From assembly GCA_020832965.1 (NCBI GenBank), contig JAJHRM010000069.1:1-10925 (forward strand): a DNA stretch of 10,925 bases, written 5' to 3'. Shown piece after piece: positions 6,389 to 10,925 of this stretch (the first letter of the stretch is position 1; every line of letters starts with the position of its first letter). Below the pieces are notes generated by a model that worked only from the letters and a program-made list of their open reading frames with translations, had not been told where the DNA came from and made no database searches. Source of the stretch: Thermofilum sp. Its GTDB lineage: Archaea > Thermoproteota > Thermoprotei > Thermofilales > Thermofilaceae. The translations under genes and the position numbers were made by a program.

Positions 6389-7037
6389 GCTAGTAGTGCT
6401 CAAGTTATCCGGGCACTTAATCAACCACGGAGAATTTATTCAAAGCACGCTCAGCGAGTTGAAGTCCCTAGCTGGGGTGGCTAGATTCGTGCTGGTACCG
6501 GGCGGCAGCGTATTTGCGGATTTCGTGAGAGAGCTGCAGGGAAGAATGCGTTTCAGCGATGACACCGCCCACTGGCTGGCAATCAAGGCCATGGAAATGT
6601 ATGGAACATATCTTTTGAGCTTTGACGAGTCGAACATGCTCCTAGAGGCATACGACCTCCCCGAGGTCCACGAAGCTCTGAGTAAAGGCAAAATACCAAT
6701 CCTTATGCCCTACAGGGTTATGAGAGCCTCCAATAAGCTTCCACACAGCTGGAACGTAACAAGCGACTCAATATCAATATACGTGGGGGAAATCTTGAAG
6801 GCAAGCATGGTGATACTAGCTAAACCCGTCGATGGAATACTGGACAGCCGGGGCAACATGGTTCAAAAAATGAGCATCTTGGATCTGGAGCGGTCAGGCA
6901 CAAACGTCATCGACCCATACGCCGTGGAGCTTCTACGCAATGCTAAACTGCAAATAGCAATATACAACATGCTTAAACCGTCAGTGCTGAGATACATAGT
7001 GAACGGGGAACCCGGAGACTACACACTCATCGAGTGA
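6381..7037 (+). CDS. mfnE: [5-(Aminomethyl)furan-3-yl]methyl phosphate kinase
   Basis: 218 residues, an amino acid kinase fold. MfnE phosphorylates aminomethylfuran-methyl phosphate to the diphosphate used by MfnF, made by the gene just upstream. Motifs: VLKLSGHLI (6-14), the Gly-rich loop LVPGGSVFAD (38-47), MRFSDDTAHWLAIKAM (56-71), the MfnE-type PHSWNVTSDSIS (121-132) that holds substrate and nucleotide, and LAKPVDGI (146-153). Family members have DxLPxSWDVTSDSI at this place; here the residue after W is N rather than D. A GTG start lies within the end of mfnF, with GGGTGG (6369-6374) six bases upstream, which decides the start. It is cotranscribed with mfnF. The 109-bp gap after it is convergent with mfnB. 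Confidence 0.92.
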   Translation: MGKLVVLKLSGHLINHGEFIQSTLSELKSLAGVARFVLVPGGSVFADFVRELQGRMRFSDDTAHWLAIKAMEMYGTYLLSFDESNMLLEAYDLPEVHEALSKGKIPILMPYRVMRASNKLPHSWNVTSDSISIYVGEILKASMVILAKPVDGILDSRGNMVQKMSILDLERSGTNVIDPYAVELLRNAKLQIAIYNMLKPSVLRYIVNGEPGDYTLIE

Positions 7038-7087
7038 TGCTCCGGGGGCTTAAATGGGCTGGCTCAGCGTTTGTCACTAGAACCTGA

Positions 7088-7114
7088 AGGCGCATGATGC
7101 TGGGAGAAGCGCCT
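7088..7114. repeat. Short inverted repeat in mfnE/mfnB convergent gap
   Basis: AGGCGC (7088-7093) pairs with GCGCCT (7109-7114) around a 15-base loop, followed by AAAAA. It may be a weak 3' structure for either transcript. Nothing else is recognisable in 7038-7146. Confidence 0.25.
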
Positions 7115-7146
7115 AAAAATGCCCACAAGTTGAGTAGCGTTTCTGT

Positions 7147-7869
7147 TTAGCGCGCGTAACTCCTGATTGTTTCCTTCATTTCACTTACGAGCTTCTCCGA
7201 GACTACTCCACCTCTACCTCCAGTACAGGCGGCACCCCTAAATCCGACCACGTCAAATCCCAGCTCAATAGCGTCGAGGATGTGTTGCCTCTTTAAGCTC
7301 CCGGCTAGCGCGGCTAGCAGATTATTCCCGTGAGCTTCCTTAGCGAAGCTTTCCAGGTAGCTTCTAGGCAGAAAGTCGAACGTCGTCCTACCGTCCTTCA
7401 CATACGTGTCGATCATCACCACGTCAGCCCCGACATCCCTGGCTACCTCTACTACCTTTAAAGGCTCTATTGCCCCAGCTCGTGAAAAGTCGGCATACCC
7501 CACCAGAACCAGCTTAGTACCGCTAAACGACTCCAAAACCCCAGAGACCCTTAATCCCACCCCTCTAGCATCCTCGACTGACCGCACAGCGAGACCTATC
7601 TTAAAGTAGCTAACGCCAAGCGTCGCGGCAGCATAAGCAACATACTCCATGTACGGGTCAACACCCTCAACATCCCCACCCGCAGAGCTGACCTCCACCC
7701 CGGCGATACCCATCCCCCTGATCCTACCCAATACCTCCCTCAAAACGCTGTAATCGGGTAAACCGAGGCTACCCCTCGAAGGATCTTTTACATCAACAAT
7801 ATCAGCCCCACCACGTATAACGCTATCAAGCTCGGAAGGATGCTTTATTGATATTAGCAGCTTAATCAA
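7147..7869 (-). CDS. mfnB: (5-Formylfuran-3-yl)methyl phosphate synthase (4-HFC-P synthase)
   Basis: 240 residues from the TTG start; MJ1099 has about 235. MfnB condenses two glyceraldehyde 3-phosphate molecules into 4-(hydroxymethyl)-2-furancarboxaldehyde phosphate, the first furan intermediate of methanofuran. The TIM barrel shows GGADIVDVKDPSRGSLG (20-36), with D26 and the Schiff-base-type lysine K28, FKIGL (89-93) with K90, GYADFSRAG (124-132), IDTYVKDGRTTFDF (153-166) with D154 and K158, LLAALAGSL (184-192) and FRGAACTGG (210-218). These are the catalytic positions known in MfnB. The TTG at 7867-7869 is preferred over the GTG at 7878: it has GGGTG six bases upstream and gives the MIKLLIS start seen in the family. 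It is monocistronic, with its own TATA box. The 3' end overlaps a TAGCGCGCG element. Confidence 0.93.
   Translation of the reverse strand: MIKLLISIKHPSELDSVIRGGADIVDVKDPSRGSLGLPDYSVLREVLGRIRGMGIAGVEVSSAGGDVEGVDPYMEYVAYAAATLGVSYFKIGLAVRSVEDARGVGLRVSGVLESFSGTKLVLVGYADFSRAGAIEPLKVVEVARDVGADVVMIDTYVKDGRTTFDFLPRSYLESFAKEAHGNNLLAALAGSLKRQHILDAIELGFDVVGFRGAACTGGRGGVVSEKLVSEMKETIRSYAR
7148..7156 (+). repeat. TAGCGCGCG copy overlapping the mfnB stop
   Basis: It spans the last two codons and the stop of mfnB (Ala-Arg-stop read from gcgcgc). It is one of four copies in the window. Confidence 0.6.
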
Positions 7870-7907
7870 AACCAGCACCCAGGGATATGCTTGACCATGA
7901 TTACTAC

Positions 7908-7915
7908 TTAAATTC
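7908..7915 (-). promoter_or_regulatory. TATA box of mfnB
   Basis: AATTTAAG on the minus strand lies about 42 bp ahead of the TTG start, which fits a 15-base leader containing GGGTG (7876-7880). Confidence 0.5.
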
Positions 7916-7931
7916 TTCGACGCCTCTTTCC

Positions 7932-7943
7932 TGGCGCGCGCTA
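7932..7943 (-). repeat. GC-alternating element, inverted copy of 1943-1954
   Basis: The complement reads tagcgcgcgcca, identical over 12 bases to 1943-1954. It lies in the 140-bp gap upstream of the mfnB TATA box; the rest of 7944-8009 shows nothing recognisable. Confidence 0.6.
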
Positions 7944-8009
7944 GTTAAGAAGGAATGAAAGTCTCTCCCTCTGAAGCGAAAAGCCAGCAATCCAAGCGTG
8001 GGATGCAAC

Positions 8010-9104
8010 TTAGGAAGAATTGGAGGAAGAGCTGAGCCACTTTGCGGGTTTGATATAGTCCTTACCTCCAGCATCAAAAGTTCCTATTGTCACCTGGCAG
8101 TATGTCTCTCCTAGCCTCAGATCCTCTACCTCCTCTAGCTTGCCGTAGGCGACAACCTCTTCTCCGGGCTCGGCGAGATCTATGTATAAGCCCTCGTAGC
8201 TAACGATCCTTGTCACCGGTCTGGGCGGAGACGGCCCCTCCAGTACTTTAACGCTGTCGACTGCGTACACGGCCGGCATGAAGATGGACTCGCTGGCGTC
8301 CGTTACCCTGGCTTTCACCTTTACGAGACCAAGTGGTCTGTGAATTTTGTCTTCCCACTTCTCACCTACTTCGCTCTCCAACTTGACCGGGTGGATGGAG
8401 AATGGTCTTCCCTTGTAGATAGCTCTATTCCACTTACACTTGCTGTACAGGGTCATAGCCTCTTCTAAGCTTAGCTCATGGTGAGATATTATCTCCCTAC
8501 TCCACTCCTCCAGCACCTCCCCCTTAGGCAGGGAGATGTGCGGTTTTTTCCCATTGAGCAGCAGCTCTTTCAAGGCATCTCTAACAATCCAGCTGCTGCG
8601 CTGACCATACACGACGAGGTCTATATCCGAGTACTTTAAATTATGCATCTTTAGGAGAATGGAGCCCGTTATACCAAAGCTGTCTAAACCTACCTGGGTC
8701 TCATCCGATAGTTCCTCAACAAGCTCTAGCGCTAGTCTCTCTAGCTCGTCACGAGGTGAGCTGAGCATCTCTCGTAGCCTCTCTTCGGGCTTAAAGTGGG
8801 TCTTAACCTTGGATCTGGGTACTTCTACTAACTCGATCGACCTGTAGTTGTCGTAGGCTATGTATTCTGGATGGTGTTTCTTGAGGTAATCCATGGTGTG
8901 TTTAACTCCTATCGCACTGTAGTACGGTAGAATCCTCCCGTACATGACCCCATCCCTGCTCCACTTAGTCCTAATATTTGAAGAGAAGTGAGGAATGTAC
9001 TTCAGGTACGCCAATACCCTGTCGACGGGGTGAACATTGCCAATTACACAGAAAATCATTCCCTCAGCAGACTCAACGAAGTCTCTATCCCTGAACCCCC
9101 TCAT
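8010..9104 (-). CDS. Archaeal nucleotidyltransferase-fold protein A, function unknown
   Basis: 364 residues. It belongs to a broadly archaeal group annotated as predicted nucleotidyltransferase. The N-terminal domain opens with FRDRDFVESAEGMIFCVIG (4-22), then HPVDRVLAYLKYIP (25-38) and FKPEERL (104-110). The nucleotidyltransferase motif is GITGSILLKMHNLKYSDIDLVVYG (about 144-167), with the GS and the SDxD metal carboxylates. The expected third acid strand reads GRPFSIHPVKLE (232-243), with no acid at the equivalent place. A C-terminal beta-rich domain (about 275-355) ends in a serine-rich tail, SSSSNSS. The substrate (RNA end, protein or small molecule) cannot be told. The ATG start opens the family-typical FRDRDFVE, so it is well supported. 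It is divergent from and distantly paralogous to the next gene, with 77 bp between them. Confidence 0.75.
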   Translation of the reverse strand: MRGFRDRDFVESAEGMIFCVIGNVHPVDRVLAYLKYIPHFSSNIRTKWSRDGVMYGRILPYYSAIGVKHTMDYLKKHHPEYIAYDNYRSIELVEVPRSKVKTHFKPEERLREMLSSPRDELERLALELVEELSDETQVGLDSFGITGSILLKMHNLKYSDIDLVVYGQRSSWIVRDALKELLLNGKKPHISLPKGEVLEEWSREIISHHELSLEEAMTLYSKCKWNRAIYKGRPFSIHPVKLESEVGEKWEDKIHRPLGLVKVKARVTDASESIFMPAVYAVDSVKVLEGPSPPRPVTRIVSYEGLYIDLAEPGEEVVAYGKLEEVEDLRLGETYCQVTIGTFDAGGKDYIKPAKWLSSSSNSS

Positions 9105-9151
9105 CTAATCACAGCTGCTGTTTCTGCAGCGGGCAGTAAAAGTGAGAAAGG

Positions 9152-9158
9152 TATAAAG
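9152..9158. promoter_or_regulatory. Shared TATA box of the divergent nucleotidyltransferase pair
   Basis: TATAAAG on plus reads CTTTATA on minus. On plus it lies 30 bp before the ATG at 9182, right for a leaderless transcript. On minus it lies about 50 bp before the ATG at 9104, giving a leader near 25 bases. No other good box is visible in the 77-bp gap. Confidence 0.5.
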
Positions 9159-9181
9159 ATTTTTGCAACCAACTAGCATGC

Positions 9182-10045
9182 ATGATAGAGGGGTACCTGG
9201 TCAAGTACGGAGGTTACCTCTGGCTTGTAAAGGGGTGCGAGCACTTTGATGAATACTTAATTGCTTACCCCCGCTACGACGCTACCAATCAAGTTAAAAT
9301 TAAGGATACTGACAGGGCGCTTGGTGTAGCCAGGAAGCTGGGGGTAGTGAGGTATGATGAGTGTTTGAAGCTGGAGGTTCCACTGGTAAGGAAGGACGAG
9401 ATAGAGGAAGTGCTCGACCCCTTTTACAGGGAGTCCTGGCCGCAGCTACCACGGGAAATCTCAGAAATCCTCGACGGGCTGGATCCTGGTGAGCTGGGGG
9501 AAGTAGGGTTAACCGGGAGCTACTTAGCATCAGTAATGCTGAGGAACATTAAGCCGAGGGATGTAGACTTGGTTATCAAAGATGAGGGCGTTGGGTTTAA
9601 AATTTATAGGAAGCTCAGGGATCTGAGGGAAAGAGGGGTCGCTAAACCCCTAAGTGTCATTGAAGAGCATGAAGGGACAGACCGGGAGACTAGGGTAAAG
9701 CTGCTGCGGGACAGAGTGCTGGAGGGAGTGCTAGGCAACATCGTTTACAGCATACGAATAGTATCTTGCAAGAGGAGCGCGGAACCCGTCTGCTTGGAGA
9801 ACGCTGAATTCCTCAGCGATGAGCTTGTCATCGTGGAAGAGGTTTCTCCAATAGTGATGCCTTACATCTACATTGCCACGAGTAGTAAACTGGGGAGAAT
9901 TCCAGTGAGAAGTCTGCGGATGAGGTACAGCGAGGTACCCGTAGGGACAAAGCTCATGGTGTCGAATTGCAGGCTAGAGCGTTATGCTGATGGCTCGGCT
10001 TGCGTCAGCCTGGATGGTAGAGAATGCGTTGTTAAGTTAAAGTAG
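9182..10045 (+). CDS. Archaeal nucleotidyltransferase-fold protein B, paralogue of the divergent neighbour
   Basis: 287 residues. The motif GLTGSYLASVMLRNIKPRDVDLVI (109-132) is the same GxTGS plus xDxDL nucleotidyltransferase signature as in the divergent gene, with R-D-V-D in place of S-D-I-D. The N terminus also aligns: GGYLWLVKGCEHFDEYLIAY here against EGMIFCVIGNVHPVDRVLAY there. So does the C-terminal beta domain after a shared MPxxY. The third acid strand again lacks an acid: GNIVYSIRIVSC (185-196). It is shorter because the linker after the N-terminal domain is reduced. The ATG at 9182 is chosen; another ATG at 9178 is out of frame. With no room for a ribosome site after the predicted transcription start, the mRNA is probably leaderless. 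Function unknown. Confidence 0.72.
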   Translation: MIEGYLVKYGGYLWLVKGCEHFDEYLIAYPRYDATNQVKIKDTDRALGVARKLGVVRYDECLKLEVPLVRKDEIEEVLDPFYRESWPQLPREISEILDGLDPGELGEVGLTGSYLASVMLRNIKPRDVDLVIKDEGVGFKIYRKLRDLRERGVAKPLSVIEEHEGTDRETRVKLLRDRVLEGVLGNIVYSIRIVSCKRSAEPVCLENAEFLSDELVIVEEVSPIVMPYIYIATSSKLGRIPVRSLRMRYSEVPVGTKLMVSNCRLERYADGSACVSLDGRECVVKLK

Positions 10046-10077
10046 TCACTCCTGACGCGGATGCACTCACGCGCGGG

Positions 10078-10925
10078 TCATGCCCTCAGAATGGAGCTCT
10101 TCCTCTGAATAGCGTAGAGAGCTATCGAGGAAGCCGCTATGTCCGCTGAAGACCCCGGGTTTATGCCCCTCTCTCCAAGCTCGCGGTCAAAATCTTCTAT
10201 GGCGCTCCAGCACTCTCCTCTCCTCGCCACGCACAGGTTAAGCACTTCTCGAGCCTTTCCAGAGACCTGCACTGCTACTTCGAAGCCTTGCTTTCTAGCG
10301 ATAAGGGTATCCACGTCGTGTGCTAACTGGTACAGGTAGGTTTCAACGAGCGCTAGGTTCCAACTGCCGTGAGTCCTGAGCCTGCCTTCGAGAAACACTG
10401 AGTTCCTAAGAGACCTCGCGTACCCCTCCACAACCTCTCTGCACACGATATCGCTTTTAGAGCTGTGGGCAACAACGTCCCAGAGCCTGTGGTTCTTGGC
10501 TAGAAGCTTCTCCCTATACTTCTCGTCCCAGACGTTTGGAAAATCCCCCACTACATCGGATCTCCTGATATAGCTTGGAGAAGCTATCCTGATGGCGCTG
10601 TAGAAATGCACGGAATCCAGAGCCGTAGAGTACCTGTGCATCAAGTCCTTCGCGTTCTCAGTCACAGTAACAGCTTCTAAGCGACCCCCACCTGTGCACG
10701 CAGCATAGCCGCTGGCTAGTGCGAGTGGGTATAGGAGTAGGGCGGATCCCAGACACGTGTTACCCCCACCCGAGACCCTCTTTGATTCCAGGGCGGTAGC
10801 CTTGATAAGATCCCCCACGAGAACCTTTGCAGCGAAGCCCTTAGCGAGCCTGCACCCCCTCACAACAGCTCTAAACATGTGGTGCTCTGCAACAATAGCC
10901 GATACCAGGAAGTCCTCGAACAGGG
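10078..10925 (-). CDS. CitG-like triphosphoribosyl-dephospho-CoA synthase homologue (5'-truncated by window edge)
   Basis: Although an ATG occurs at 10876-10878, the frame stays open to the window edge and reads LFEDFLVSAIVAEHHMF upstream of it. FEDFLVSA is typical of this family just before its first helix, so the gene starts outside the window. Visible residues include LVGDLIKATALESKRVSGGGNTCLGSALLLYPLALASGYA, which matches the SGGGNTNLG core of CitG-like proteins, then DSVHFYSAIRIASPSYI and, near the end, GINPGSSADIAAS. CitG proper makes triphosphoribosyl-dephospho-CoA from ATP and dephospho-CoA for citrate lyase. Archaeal relatives such as this one occur in organisms without citrate lyase, often near tetrahydromethanopterin genes, so the true substrate is unknown. 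It is convergent with the nucleotidyltransferase B gene, with a 32-bp gap. Confidence 0.75.
   Translation of the reverse strand, partial: LFEDFLVSAIVAEHHMFRAVVRGCRLAKGFAAKVLVGDLIKATALESKRVSGGGNTCLGSALLLYPLALASGYAACTGGGRLEAVTVTENAKDLMHRYSTALDSVHFYSAIRIASPSYIRRSDVVGDFPNVWDEKYREKLLAKNHRLWDVVAHSSKSDIVCREVVEGYARSLRNSVFLEGRLRTHGSWNLALVETYLYQLAHDVDTLIARKQGFEVAVQVSGKAREVLNLCVARRGECWSAIEDFDRELGERGINPGSSADIAASSIALYAIQRKSSILRA

Noticed and set aside
1943..7943. Inverted 12-mers as ends of a 6-kb transposon
   Set aside because: The same core recurs at two further sites, no transposase lies between them, and the interval holds ordinary biosynthesis operons. A dispersed motif explains it better.
1..10925. 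CRISPR array or defence system
   Set aside because: No regularly spaced repeats and no cas-like proteins. The only defence-like trace is the broken MNT fragment.

Overview
The window looks like about 10.9 kb from the chromosome of an uncultivated, probably thermophilic archaeon, most likely a methylotrophic or acetogenic-type member of the TACK group. Three things point there: methanofuran biosynthesis genes, archaeal TATA boxes (TTTAAA or TTTATA) 20-45 bp ahead of starts, and GGTG-type ribosome binding sites with many GTG/TTG starts and AGG/AGA arginine codons. I cannot resolve the lineage from this sequence alone.

Left end (1-1600): a two-gene C1 operon holds the 3' part of a MetF-like methylene-tetrahydropterin reductase and a complete MtdB-type NAD(P)-dependent methylene-tetrahydromethanopterin dehydrogenase. 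Together they would interconvert methylene- and methyl-pterin without the F420-dependent Mtd and Mer enzymes of classical methanogens.

Middle-left (1600-3276): this looks like a decay island. It holds a nucleotidyltransferase fragment broken at its catalytic motif, the N-terminal cap of a corrinoid protein, and the C-terminal two thirds of a UroD-type methyltransferase. The last two are abutted at a (GC)n tract, as if a deletion had removed the end of one gene and the start of the next. A promoter with a direct repeat still stands in front.

Centre (3277-7878): a methanofuran cluster. Divergent operons run leftward (HisA/HisF-like gene, then mfnD) and rightward (mfnF-mfnE, overlapping). mfnB lies downstream, convergent with mfnE and transcribed alone. 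MfnB makes the furan phosphate, MfnE activates the aminomethylfuran phosphate, MfnD makes glutamyl-tyramine and MfnF joins the halves. mfnA and mfnC are not in the window. The HisA-like protein has no assigned role.

Right (8010-10925): two divergent, distantly paralogous archaeal nucleotidyltransferase-fold proteins share a 77-bp intergenic region and apparently one TATA box. Then comes the 3' part of a CitG-like triphosphoribosyl-dephospho-CoA synthase homologue on the minus strand, cut by the window edge.

A 9-mer, TAGCGCGCG, occurs four times at gene ends, gaps and the deletion junction. It is the least explained signal in the window.
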